From: Piromyces finnis
Taxonomy: Eukaryota > Neocallimastigomycota > Neocallimastigomycetes > Neocallimastigales > Neocallimastigaceae
DNA length: 64,000 bases
NCBI GenBank assembly: GCA_002104945.1
Contig: MCFH01000030.1
Span: 310,001-374,000 of the forward strand
Direction of reading: 5' to 3'
This document shows, piece after piece, positions 24,401 through 36,347 of this stretch. How positions within the stretch are numbered: the stretch's first letter is position 1; each line of letters starts with the position of its first letter. The position numbers and the translations under genes were made by a program. The notes beneath the pieces were generated by a model, which was given only the letters and a program-made list of their open reading frames with translations, did no database searches and had not been told where the DNA came from.

Positions 24401-25785
24401 AGGTGTTTTTCATGTGATAAGTTTTTGATGTATTGAGGGAAATGGAATGCTGGACCTTTTAAATCTGCAGGCACAATGGCTTTTATTTCTTTACCTATAG
24501 TTTTGGAAGTATCTAAAAATTTTGAAACCATATCGTCAGCCGAAAGGCTATCGCAATTAGCTTCAAGCTCGGAAGCTAGAACAGCAAAGCGATTACTAGT
24601 AAGAATGTCAGAACACTTTGTGTTACAGATATGACTTGACCACTTAAAGGTCTTCTTAGGCTTTTTGAAACCATCAGAAGAGTCTTTTATACAAGACACA
24701 AGGATCGGTTTGTGATCAGAAACATCGTGGAAAACTTCGCAAACTGAAGATTTGTTTATGTGTTCTGTCATAGCTTTGTTGTATATAATATGATCAATGC
24801 ATGAAGATTTAGATCCTTTTTCCCAGGTAAAATTATTACCAGTTAACTCAGCCATAGTCCAATCCGGGAAGTGTTGTGATATATAAGATTTGATTTTAAT
24901 AGCTGACATATTAAAGTCTCCTACAAGGATAGCTGGGTGGTTGAATTTGTTATGCGTTGTTAACCACTTATCAAGTTCATCAAAGGCAATTAATCTAGCA
25001 TCCGGCCATCTAGTTTGCGGGAAGTAAATATTACCGATGGTACATCTCTGGTTCCAAAATGACAATATTGTAACTGAAATGATGTACTTATATAGAAGAG
25101 GTTCAGGAGTAAAGGAACAAGAGTTATGAACACCAATGTAAAGCCCTCTCATACCTGGAACTTTAGGATTAGCACGTCTGTGTACTGGTTTATAGTTCGG
25201 TAGGCATGGGGAGGAAATTGCATTACCACAGAGGAATTGGCTGTTACCTACTTCTTGAAGACAGACACATACAGGTTTGAAAACAGAGATGAAGTATAAA
25301 ACACCGTCCTTTTTCTAAGGGTTCCAACCATTGATGTTCCAACAAGTACATAAGTTGAAAAAGGAAGCATTAGAGCTTAGATGACTAAAATAGAAATCGT
25401 CAGAGAGTGGACCAGTAGTAGATTTGATAGATCGTTTGTTTTTGTATGATCTATTGTTTTTGAGCTTATCAATGAATTTCCAAGATATTTTACTAGAGAT
25501 TGGGAGTTTTTTAGAAAGTGAGTGTATAAGTAACATGGCTTTAAGCGGGCATTTTCCATTGACTTTTAGAATGAAATAGGTACCGAGTGATTGTGAATAT
25601 TTTTTGGTGAGGGATTGAAGAATATCATTGAAAGGTTGAATGTCCTTTAAAAGAAATTCCATTAGTCGTTGTTTTGACCATGAACTAAGATCATGGATAA
25701 AAATTAGATATGATTTATTGGAGTTAGATCCAAAGAAACGAAGACCACGTCGTAAGGTAGGTACAGTACAATTGGTATTGTTCAT
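21487..25785 (-). pseudogene. LINE family B ORF: APE endonuclease, reverse transcriptase, zinc knuckle, C-terminal domain (disrupted)
   Basis: ATG at 25785. Residues ~1-150 form a leader, then APE endonuclease opens with 'CWNINGWNP'. A TAG stop at about 25315-25317 interrupts it; the same frame continues ('GDFNMS', 'SSCIDHII', 'VSDHKPIL') through the RT: 'NNKAPGPDGIPIEFFKAF', 'IPKKGDLSDCNNYRGISL', 'GCPLSPILFNLFINDI' and catalytic 'FADD'. A frameshift near 22880-22910 and another near 22310-22340 follow; the third piece has 'CPRVCPCCGFDEQSFYHW' and the C-terminal domain 'FLLGGTLAYDEL'. RT copies RNA into DNA at the nick made by APE (target-primed reverse transcription). Three lesions make this copy dead. 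The true C-terminal stop is uncertain. Confidence 0.88.
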
Positions 25786-26980
25786 TTTGAAAAAACTTAT
25801 TATGACAATAGATATTAATAATTTGAAGTATTGATATAATGATATAAATAAGATAATGAAATAAAATATATAGTAAAATAAAAATAATAATAGTAAAGAC
25901 GGATATATTATATAGCAAGTGGATTATTTGTCAAACAATATTTTAAATTTTATAACTGGAAAAGTGGCTAAGTTGTTGACAAACTTAGTTCTAACTCTAC
26001 TGAAGACTTTAAACGGGAAGATAAATTTTGAATATCTATCACTTTGGATTTCTGTATTATAACTGTATTTTGAAAGCTCTTTATATTTATAAGAATTGTA
26101 TAATTTATTGGATGATTATTGTATTGTGTTGATTCTGATTGTTGAAATTGAACATTCATTTAGGTTGTTTATGTTGTAAGGTAGAGAGATAATAAGAGTG
26201 AAAAGTTGTTATATCAAAAATAATGGAAAAAAAGTTGAAGAATTTTGGGTAAACATAATAAAATTTTTTTTTTTTTTTTTTTTTAAAAGATAAAATTGAA
26301 ACAAGAGTAGTATTTACAATATAAAAATAGAATACTCGATTTTCTAGGATAGAAGCTTTGATAATAAAAATGTTAAAAAAAAAAAGGTGTTAATGCTTAC
26401 CATAATAGTCCATAATAAACCTAATTAAGTTATACAGATATATAAATATATATATAATATAAAGTATAAGAAATATATATATATATAGAAAAGAGATAGA
26501 AAAAGTATACAAAAGAATGTTAGTAGAAAAGAGATTCCTTGGAAAATCTAGAGTTACAAAAAAATAAGAAATAAAAAAAGATATTACTAGAATCATATAA
26601 AATCATAAAGGAAAAATAAAAAAGCCGCGCCCCTCGAAAATAATAAAAATAAAAGATTAAATATGATTATAGTAATGAAAGCCGCACCCCACACGAAACT
26701 CAAGAATAAATGAAAGGAATAACAAACTAACTGAAAAAACAAAACTATCTGACTAATCAACATATAAAGAATAAAAAAGGAATAAAAGAACAAAGAGAAT
26801 AAGTAGTAAACTGGGATAACAAATTATCGATGAAAGCTAAAATAAAAATGAAATCAAGAAATATTCAAAATCAGTATTTAATACTACCGAATCAAACAAT
26901 TTTAAGTTTAAAATAATATGTTATAAAAGCTGTTAAAGCAACTACTATCTAAAAAATAAGTTGAAGGTGTAAGGGATATA
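25786..26980 (-). other. 5' leader of LINE B1, no ORF1
   Basis: About 1.2 kb between the tandem monomers and the ORF start. No long minus-strand frame exists, so family B seems to lack a separate ORF1 or has lost it. It holds a poly(T) run (about 26262-26284) and two GC-rich islets, GCCGCGCCCC near 26624 and GCCGCACCCC near 26680. Confidence 0.6.
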
Positions 26981-27240
26981 TGATATAACAACTAACACTC
27001 AAATTATCGACTCTGTTCGCTCAGTACCATGAGCTTAGTCCTAATAATATTTCCAAATAAAGACTAACCAAGCATCCATTGCGCAATACTTGGATTTAAT
27101 TCTTTCTACTCTCTCAGTACCATGAGCATGAGTAAACCCCCTTGAGAAACTACATTTATTAAATAAATGAAGGCACGTACCCAAGAGGGTGATATAACAA
27201 CTAACACTCAAATTATCGACTCTGTTCGCTCAGTACCATG

Positions 27241-27243
<3 letters not shown>

Positions 27244-27277
<34 letters not shown>

Positions 27278-28757
27278 GGCATCAAATATTTTAAACTTTA
27301 TTATTAATTTAATTAAAATTATAATACATGTAATAAAAAATTAAAAAATAAAAATAAAAATAAAAAAAATATGTTTAAATAAACACAAATGAATAAAAAT
27401 TGGGTATAATGTATTCTAGTAATTTTAATTAAAGTAAGAAAGCCACTATCATACTAAAGTATAATAATTGTATTTGACTTCCAATGGGACACCGAGCCAA
27501 AGATCAAAATTTTGTCATGGAACAAAATTATGATCTCCATTGGTTGCGCTGGCCCTCCTGGCCTGTCTTACTGTTTCTTCAGCATTGACGCTCTTGGATG
27601 TTGCTTCAAACCTTTTGAACATTGACCATTTCTGGCCAATAGCAAAAGGCATGATTTTGGTTAGAAGTTCCGCTGTTACCGTCAAGAATGGTGATCCTTC
27701 ATTAGTACCAGATTGAATCTGACGCTTACAAAGTTCTTTCCATTCCCTTGAATTGTAATTAATATTGTTAAAACTTCTTCCCCCAAGAAGGAATTTAAAT
27801 ATTTTACTGCACACACTAGAATAATCATACACATTAATATTCACCGGATTATTAGAACTATTACTATCATTAACTAAATTACTATCTAAATTAGAATTAT
27901 TATCTTCACTATTGCTATCATTACTAATATTATTATTTCTATTATTGTTATTATTACTATTGTTACTATTACTATTGTTACTATTACTATTGTTATTACT
28001 ACTATTGTTACTATTACTATTAATATTATTACTATCTCTACTGATATTATCAATTTCATTATTATTGATAGGACTATTGGAATTACGTTGACTGAAAAAA
28101 TTTAATAGCTGGACTATGGAATCATAATGTTTAATACGGATATCTCTAAATGTTGGACAATCTAATAACCAATGTTTAATACTTTGATCTCCACACTTGC
28201 AACATGGACAGTAGTTAGGACAAACTGGATCAACAAATTTAGCAGCTTTGGCAACTCTAGCATCCAACTTATATCCGCTTCTTGTTTTCAATAGCCAGTA
28301 GAAGCCATAGGCAAACTCTGGGTACTCATAACATAATTTAATAAAATCTTTAGTTTCAATAAAATTATTATCATCATAATATTGCGCTTTGATTGAATTC
28401 CCTTTGAGATCTTTCCAATAAAAGTTTTTAACTGCTTTAACATCTCCATGCTTCTTTAGTTTTTTTTCAAGTGTCCTACTTGATTTGCACCACGTGTATT
28501 TTCTAAATTTAGGAATGTAATTGACAAGGTGTGAGATAATACAATTTGAGTTTTTCCATTTGTTAAAACATCTAACCTGAGCTAACGCACATTTGGCTGA
28601 CAATGGAGGAATATTCAAATCTTTTGAGATAGAGTATAAAGATATAAACGATACAGCTTTATGAACTCCGGCAACCCATCGTATTCCTTTGTTAACATGC
28701 TTCTGAGCAATCCTAGACCTAGCTTTGTTGGATCCAAGTAATGGTGCAAAGTATGAA
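27244..28757 (-). mobile_element. LINE copy A3 (family A, minus), inserted into a B1 monomer
   Basis: Poly(T) from 27244 then AACGGCATCAAAT, the family A 3' terminus. Flanked by GTACCATGAGCTT-type duplications at ~27233-27245 and ~28758-28770. 5' truncated inside the ORF, just before 'FAPLLGSNKARSR'. It is the youngest event of the stack, lying in B1, which lies in A1. Confidence 0.92.
27515..28757 (-). pseudogene. C-terminal fragment of LINE family A ORF (copy A3)
   Basis: Open to the truncation point at 28757 with no ATG of its own. Same parts as A2: post-RT region, zinc knuckle 'CPCCKCGDQSIKHWLLDC', Asn/Ser linker (shorter than in A2), conserved C-terminal domain ending 'NGDHNFVP'. Intact frame, few differences from A4/A5, hence a recent insertion. 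Confidence 0.87.
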
Positions 28758-28962
28758 GTACCATGAGCTTAGTCCTAATAAAATTCCCTTAAAGACTAAC
28801 CAAGCATCCATTGCGCAATACTTGGATTTAATTCTTTCTACTCTCTCAGTACCATGAGCATTAAATAAATGAAGGCACGTTCCCAAGAGGGGTAGCCTTA
28901 AATAATAAATATAAAATTTTTAATAAATTGTAAACTCTTACCTCTAATTCCTAAACAATCTA

Positions 28963-29381
28963 TAAAAAAAAAAAAAAAAAAAAAGATTGTACAACTCAGA
29001 ATTAATTATAAAGTATAAATTAATTTATACTTTATAATATATACATTAATAATATTAATATATGATATTATTCATTATTCATACATTGAATATTTTTAAA
29101 TTTTTTTTAATTTTTTATTTTTTAACTTTTCAAATATACAAAAAATTCTAATTTTTTATTTATCTTGTATTATATTTTTTTTATATTCTATTTATCTATT
29201 AATATTTTATCTATTAATATTTTATAATTATATATATATATAACTAAGTCTATTCTATATAGTCTATAATAATATTTAATATTTTAATATTTTATTTAGC
29301 AAATTACGTTTGTTCTTTTTTAATTTTATTAACTTAAAAATGGAACCGTAAATGAGACTAAATTTTTTTAACTAATTTATC
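28963..29381. other. AT-rich spacer 3' of the CotH gene
   Basis: Starts with ~22 A at the end of A1, then A/T-rich sequence with a self-complementary TATAAAGTATAAATTAATTTATACTTTATA at ~29009-29038 (a possible hairpin). No coding content seen. Confidence 0.55.
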
Positions 29382-31287
29382 TTAACAACTTTCCTTAATA
29401 CTGCACCATTGACCGTTACTAATACCCCAGTTACCAATTTGATCAGTACTAATAACATTACAATTGTCACAACAGTTGTAACCATAAATTTTTCCTGGGC
29501 ATTCGCTCTTTGGGCAGTTGTTTGGAATACCACACCATGAATTATTTTCAATACCCCAGGCACCATCATTATCCTTATAAATTGGATAAGTAGTACACTT
29601 ACAGCATGGGTAGTTTAATTTTTTAGACCAACATTGTTCAGTTTGTTCAATTTGTTGTGGTTTCTTGTCCTTTTGTTCCTTAATAAACTTATTTACACCT
29701 AAAACTGGAGCACTGTCATCAGCATAACTTGGATTTGGACTGTATTGTTGAATAGCATATTGTTGACCTCTGACAACTTCTCTAACCTTTTCACCAATTA
29801 AAACTCTTTCGTAGGTAAAAGTATATGGTAAAACAACTGGTTCTGGTCTTGGTTCAATAAGTTTATGGTTTTTGTCAATACCGTAATAGTTAGCAATAAA
29901 ATTGTAGTGACGAACAATCCAATCCTTAAGACCATAACCCTTAAAACCATAATCATCATTGAAAATATAAGTATATTCAGAATTTAAGTAGAAATGTTCA
30001 TAGTTGTATCTGGAATTCTTACCAAGTTTATTGATCATACCAGCATTGAGTTCCTTATCCTTTTTAACATATGGATCAATTAAACTTCTAACAGTATTAA
30101 TACGAGTGAGTAAGGTATCTGGATTAAAGACTTTACTAACAATATCACCAACTAATTGACGGAAAACAGTATCATCATCATGAACTAAAATCTTAAGAAT
30201 TGGATGATTTAATTCAAAATCTTTAAATGAAACGTTGGCAAATTCAATTTCATCAATACTGCTAAATGGCTTATCTGGGAAGAAAGCGGTCCAAATATCA
30301 GAACCCATATCAACATCATGGTCATATGGAATATAAACCCAAATACCATTTGGTTGTTGGTACCAATAGAAATTGTGACAGAAGTTACCTAAGTAATGAT
30401 CCCAAGTACCAACAATCCATTCAAAAGCCATATACTTTAAGAAATTGTCAACATCCATAATTTTTTCTAAATCAGATCTAGTTTTAGCAGCTTGAACTTG
30501 ATCAATGAATTTGTGGAATGGTTCCATATAATCTAAGAAATCTTCATTAGCATTGACACACTTATCTTTTGTAGTTGGGTCATCTAATCTGGAACCATCT
30601 TCTTTACATTGATATAAAGTTTTTATGTCTTCTCTTTCGTCACCAAACTTTCTTCTAATCCATTTTCCCTTAACAGCATCCGAAACAACATAAATACCCA
30701 TATATTGATCATTTACATATAATTCAGTGTAACCAACTTCAACAGCAAGTAAACCACTCTTTTGTAAAATTTCAGTGGTAATCTTTTCACGCATAAGTGA
30801 AGCATCACGATTATCACCTCTTAAACGGAAATTCTTAGTACCATGTAAGGTTTCACCAGAGCCCTTAATTTTAATATTATAACCTGGTTTAATGGTTTCT
30901 CTTGAATATCTACCACCTAATTTGAAGTTAATAATGTATTCTTCTTCAACACTTTATTATATATAATAGATTATAAAAAAAATTAATACATTTAACAGCA
31001 CTTTCATTTAAATTAATTATACAAATATTATAATACTCTAATATTTACCCATCATAAATAAATTTCATTTGAGCTTGTGTTTCGAATGGAGAGCTTTTAC
31101 TAAGATCATTAACTTGAGCTTTTTCGACCATTTCATTCCAAGTGTCATTACCAAGAGTGACACGCATTTCTGGAACTCTGGTTTCCATTATTTCGAAAAG
31201 CTCTGTTCTTTCAATATTATCCCAAAAGGCAGCACTAGCTGATAATGCAAATAATGAAAGGGAAGATAAAATATTTGAGAATTTCAT
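29382..31287 (-). CDS. Secreted CotH-like protein with two C-terminal fungal dockerins
   Basis: Two exons on the minus strand, 31049-31287 and 29382-30951, with a 97-base intron; about 602 residues. Signal peptide '[19 protein letters not shown]'. The CotH (spore coat kinase-like) fold shows in '[17 protein letters not shown]' (~120-137), '[18 protein letters not shown]' and '[14 protein letters not shown]' followed by '[12 protein letters not shown]' (~255-296), the family's Asp-containing active-site block. Two cysteine-rich dockerins follow at ~520-559 (starting [13 protein letters not shown], with '[11 protein letters not shown]') and ~564-602 ('YGYNCCDNC', '[11 protein letters not shown]'). 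Such dockerins bind scaffoldins and place proteins in the extracellular cellulosome of anaerobic fungi; CotH-dockerin proteins are common there, with unclear role (bacterial CotH phosphorylates spore coat proteins). Confidence 0.93.
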
Positions 31288-32779
31288 TTTTCTTTTTCTT
31301 AAATTCTTAAAATAATATTTAATTTTTTTATATATATATTTTTTTTTTTAAGAATTATAAAGTTAGTAAAAAGTAGTATTAGAGGATTTTTCTCTTTTTA
31401 TATTTAATAAATAAATTTCCATAAATTGTGGGAAAATTTTCTATAGAAATTAAAAAAAAAAAAAGGAGGTTTAATATAAACTGATACATCAAACTATTGA
31501 TTTTTATTCATAATTCATTTAATGTATGTTTAACTATATATCATAATTTGTGGCTTGAATTGGTTTTATTAGCTATTGACACCTTTTTTTCATTTATAAA
31601 TTTAACAGAAATTAAATTTCAAAACTTTTTTATTTAATAAACTTGCCAATCTTATTAAAAATAAATTAATATATAACTAGATTTATCAAATATTATTTAA
31701 AAAAAAAAAAAAATAAAGTATGATCTACATTAAATGCTACATTCCATTTTATATAAGTTACTTTAAATTTATAAAATTCTTTATCTATAATTGAGGAAAA
31801 GAAACTAGAATTATTATATATTTATATTTTTGAAACAGTTGATAAATAATATTATATCATAATAATAAATATATAAATATTCATACTTTCATATTATTTC
31901 AATTAATAAATAGCATTAATTTTTTTTTTTTAATTTTTTTATTTCCTGAATTTTTTTTTTTTATATTTATGATTTTGCTATAATATGGTAAACCAATAAA
32001 AAAAAAAGCCCATTTTTTCCTTGATTAAATTATATCAAAAAGTGGAACACTTTTTTTTTTCAAAACACACTTCCCCTATTTTTTTTTTTTTCCTATTTAT
32101 TTTTTGTTTTAAAAAAAATATTAATTTAATTTATCCCATAACTAAAGTGAAAATTAAAGGAGGTTTTTTTTTAAAAAAAATTCTAGAATTAATAGTTTGG
32201 TATTTCTTCTTCATTAATTTTAAAAAAGCAAAATACACTTGATTATATATATTATTCTAAATTTTCATAACTTTTTTTTTAAAAAAAAAAAAAATCATTA
32301 TTATCTTTTCCTTATAATAATTACCTTTTTTTTTTTTTAAAAAAATGAAAATGAAAATGAAAATCCTAATAAAAAATATCAGAATCTTTTGATTGGGATT
32401 TTTTCTTTAATAAACTTTAAAAAGAAATTTTAATGAAAGATTAATAATTTGCTATATATTATAATGTATTATTTATATATCAACTACTTTTATCTTAAAA
32501 CAATTTTTTTTGGAAAAAAATTTTTCCTTTTTTTTTTATTATTTGTAAACTTCTATTATATAATTTAATATATGAATCAAAAGGAAAAAAGAAAACTATA
32601 TTTTTATTTTTATAGTTCAAAATAAGTAAAATTTTACTTAGAACTCTTTATATGTAAAATTAAAAGTGATAATTTATTGATTTTTATATATATAAAATTA
32701 ATATTAATAAATAATAAAAACATTCTAAATTTTAAAATAAATAATATTCATTATTAGGTAACTATTTCAATTTTTTGTT
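31288..32779. other. Intergenic, CotH-dockerin promoter side to RIX1-like 3' side
   Basis: About 1.5 kb of A/T-rich DNA rich in poly(A) and poly(T) runs of 9-14 bases. A short open frame at 32021-32242 is Phe/Lys homopolymer and not credible. The CotH promoter lies at the left; no specific site was recognised. Confidence 0.55.
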
Positions 32780-35700
32780 TTATTCTTCATCACTATCAAC
32801 TACAATATCGGGTAATTCAATATCGGAATCTGAATGTTCTTCTTCTTCCTTATATATATTTTGTACTTTTTTTGGTGATGCTAATGTTTCATTTGATTTT
32901 TCTTTTTCAAGCTTTTCAACTTGATTTTCAGAAACATTCTCAATGACTTCTTGAACATCTTCCTTCATTTTTTTAACTGGAGGACTAATTTCTGGTTGTT
33001 TTACTATAAAATGCTCTTCTTCTGCCTTTTTGTTGTTATTAGTATTGACATTTGCTAATTTAATTTCTTCTGTTTTTTCTGGTTCTTCTATTTCTTCCAT
33101 TTCACTTAACTCTTTGTTTAATTCTTTTTGTTTATTACTAGTTCTATCATCATTCAACTTTTCCTCAGTAAAATCTTCATCCTTTGTACATATTTATATA
33201 ATTATATTAATATATAAAAATATTATAACATATATTACATTTAAAATAAATTTTAAATATTTACCATGTCCATTTCCATTTCATTATTATTTACATTATT
33301 AAATGTCTATTTAAAATAAAAATGAATAAATATTATAAAATAAAATTAATAATAAATAAATAATATATATTAATAATATATATATATAATTACATTGACA
33401 TTGTTTTCATATGAAGATATTATATTTTCCTTTTCCCTAGATTCTACAGCTAGTATATTTAAATAACATATTAATACTAAAAATGGAAAGTGATAAAATA
33501 GAACTTAATTTTTTAATTACCTTTCTTTATAGTTTTTTGAATGGATGATGATTTGTATATAGATGGAAGATATGGATGAATTAATGAATTACATTTTATT
33601 AAAGCATCTTTACAAACTTCTCTAATCTATTATGGATAAAAATAAAAATTAATTTAGCATCTCAATATATAAAATATATTTATTAAATAATAATATAATA
33701 TATGTAGTATTTACTTTTACTGAAAAATCGTTTAATCCTAATGAAAATACTCTAATTGCATATGAAAGACATGGAGATGTTGAATCAGATGAGTATATAA
33801 CAGAATTAACTAAGCAGTTAAAGCATTCCAAAATTAAAGTATTGAATTTTTCTGTACGTTCAAATGTTTTTTGGAATTGTTCGAGTAAAAATTTGATAAT
33901 GCATTCATCAATGTCTAAAGATGCATCTAATTTAAATGCTTTTCTATATATACTTATTGCTTTTAAAACTATTTATAATAATAAATAGATTTAATAAATG
34001 AATAAATTACTTATCCATACATATCAATAATATTAACTATTAATAATATTAACATTAAGCTTACATTGTAATAAAGCAATCAGCTTTTCAATATCATTGA
34101 TTTTAATATCTGATGATGCTGTTAAACCTTTTTCTAATTTACGTTTCTTTGGCTTATTCTTTTGATGTATTATTTAAAAATAGCATTAACAATATAGATT
34201 TATTAAAATATTATTATTCTCTTCATAAATTAGTAGATATATAATGAAATCTTACTTCAACTATAATGCTGGTTTTTTCATCTAATTTATTCAATAAATG
34301 AATATCCTTTAATATTAATGTAAATATTTTTTCTTTAAATTCATTAAAGAAAGATAATTCAAATAAATTAATATAGGATTCCATAATTCGATACAATGAT
34401 ATGGATAAAGTACTTTTTATAATAATAGAAAATGTTTAAATTAGAATATTGGAAAATATACAAAATGATAAAAATTATTTAATATAATTATTATTTACTA
34501 ATTTCTGGAAGCTCTATGAATTAATTTATGCATAATTTCATATAATAATTCTTTGTGTGGAAGAAGTGATTTATTAAAGCTTTTTTATATATAATATATA
34601 GTTTGTTGTATTTTATTTAAAAACAAAATAAAATTAATATCTTATTGAATATAAAATGCTGAATTTAATGTATATAAAATATTATATATATACCAAAAGA
34701 TTAATGAATCTAAATAAACAATAGAACGTTGGATTAACAATGGCATAGAATTGATTAATAAATCAAAATTCTCCTTTTTCACATTTTCTTTTTGCTTTTT
34801 GTAAGAATAATAGAAAGAATTTATTATTTCATTGTATTATTTACATAATGAAAATAAATATTATCATTTATGTAAATTTAATATTATTATTTCTATATTC
34901 AAGATTACATATTATACTTACAATTGATCCTTCAAAAACATTTATTACTCTACATAAAACGTCTAAAAGATTATCAATTGATACACTCTTTATTATTTTG
35001 TTATTGTATTGACTATATTTATCATTATATTTTTTTTATTATATATATTAGCAATTATAAAGAATGAATTCTACACATTATACTTAAATAAATATATTTA
35101 TAATTTACCATAAACATCTTGATAAAGTGTATGTATAAATATTATATCTATTAATTAATTGTTCATTCTTTATCCATTGAGAATCGAAATTTTTTGAAAG
35201 AGCAAATGATGGAAAAGATACATTTATTTTATTTTCTTTATTATTATTATTAATATTATTATTATTATTATAAATAAGAAATAAAATTTTTATATTTTAA
35301 TATTACTTATTTACTATTATATTGATTTTAATATAATTAATATTTTTTATTTACCTTCTTCTACAGAATCTAAAAGCATATCTAATGTTTCATGTAAAGT
35401 ACCAAGTAATTTACTTATAAAATTATCAATAGTATTTGTTTTTTCAACTTTACTTAATGCAACATTATATGAAATTAAAAGCTCAATTACATTTTTTGTG
35501 ATTCTTTCTTCTAAGCCATAATTTCCTTGTAAATATGATAAAAGTATTGTTTCTATTTTATTTTTTAAAGAATTTATACTAAATGGGAATAAATCCATAC
35601 AACGCTTTTGTAAAACAGCAAAATTAATCTATTACCATTTTTTTTAATACATACATTTATAAGGATTAATAAATCACATAAATTTAAATACATATATTAT

Positions 35701-36347
35701 TGCATAATAAAATTAGTATACAGCTTTTCATTCGATTATATAATATTTGTATTAAATAATTAATATTTACCATGTTTTTTGGATCTTTTTCCATCATTAA
35801 AATTATTACTTGTAAAATTTTTGTAACTTGATTATTTAATGATACCGATAATCTTTCAACTTGAAGTTCTTTTGACTTTTGAAGATATTTGAGAAGAATA
35901 TCTATTAATGTTGTTCTATGATGCTCATATTCTGGTTTCTTTATAAGAATTTAATTGATATATTAATTACATAAAAATTAAAATACTATTAAAATAAAAT
36001 TTCATTTAATTTAATATTAATAAAATAATTATCTTTTTTTTTTCTATTACATTCAAAAGTGGTGCAATTCCATTTATCCACAAGCCACAATTCTTTGCAA
36101 ATAAAACTTCTGAATTTTCTGTTATGAGCTCAGATAACTTAAAAGCACCGATTTTTTCATTTATATTTCCATTTCTAATTAAAGAATTTATTTTAATTAT
36201 CCATGGTTGTAAATTTTTTGGGTTTTCTGTTTTAAAAACATTAGTGTTATACAAATAATTGAGAGTATAAACTATATCCTTTTCCCAATGACTTTCACTA
36301 TTGCTGTTGAATATATAATTAAAAACTAATAAAGAATTTTCTTCCAT
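32780..36347 (-). CDS. RIX1/PELP1-like pre-rRNA processing protein (HEAT-repeat)
   Basis: Fourteen exons on the minus strand: 36051-36347, 35771-35938, 35355-35628, 35109-35235, 34922-35012, 34694-34794, 34499-34579, 34256-34412, 34065-34158, 33715-33968, 33521-33626, 33394-33449, 33265-33306, 32780-33181; phases fit, about 749 residues. Helical repeats throughout; the N-terminus ('WIIKINSLIRNGNINEK', 'GAFKLSELI', 'CGLWINGIAPLLN') follows the RIX1 pattern of a conserved helix pair. The last exon is a disordered Glu/Lys tail closing with 'IELPDIVVDSDEE', like the acidic LPxIV-type tail of PELP1/Rix1 proteins. In yeast and animals Rix1/PELP1 works with Ipi1/TEX10 and Ipi3/WDR18 in 60S maturation in the nucleus. 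Assignment rests on pattern and tail, not alignment; another HEAT-repeat protein is possible. Confidence 0.62.

Larger units (their letters stand above)
21422..28892 (-). mobile_element. LINE copy B1 (family B non-LTR retrotransposon, minus), near full length
   Basis: Inserted in A1 with a 13-bp duplication TAGCCTTAAATAA at 21409-21421 and 28893-28905. Minus-strand order: 5' tandem monomers (28892 back to about 26981, interrupted by copy A3), a non-coding leader of ~1.2 kb to 25786, one ORF with APE endonuclease and RT, the C-terminal zinc knuckle region, a 3' UTR and a poly(A) tail (poly(T) 21422-21436). Net length without A3 is about 5.95 kb. The presence of complete monomers and of the duplication suggests a full-length insertion that later gathered mutations. 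Confidence 0.87.
26981..28892 (-). repeat. Tandem ~208-bp monomers at the 5' end of LINE B1
   Basis: Unit 1 spans 26981-27189; unit 2 starts at 27190 with the same GATATAACAACTAACACTC, is split by copy A3, and resumes at 28769 to 28892 with a ~30-bp internal loss. Each unit contains CTCAGTACCATGAGC twice and the shared block GCATCCATTGCGCAATACTTG, and ends ...CCCAAGAGGG. The outer boundary of the element falls exactly at a unit end. Confidence 0.88.
17816..28962 (-). mobile_element. Host LINE copy A1 (family A non-LTR retrotransposon, minus), split by three insertions
   Basis: Reading minus-strand pieces in order: 3' end with poly(A) (poly(T) at 17816-17832 followed by AACGGCATCAAAT, the family A terminus), 3' UTR to 17965, then after an insertion 19531-19564, after a second 20334-21421, and after a third 28893-28962. 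Joined, these match the 3' part of the copy at 60293-64000. The element is 5' truncated at 28962 and has an internal deletion of roughly 680 bp near 21335, where reverse transcriptase 'RQGCPL' runs directly into the region after the RT. No clear outer target-site duplication was found; the right end abuts an A run (about 28963-28984). Confidence 0.85.

Noticed and set aside
26390-26793. Small minus-strand frames in the B1 leader as ORF1
   Set aside because: Phe/Ile/Leu-rich, very short and lacking any nucleic-acid-binding motif; not enough for an ORF1.
32021-32242. Short Phe/Lys frame in the intergenic region
   Set aside because: Made of poly(T)/poly(A) runs; no domain and no splice context.
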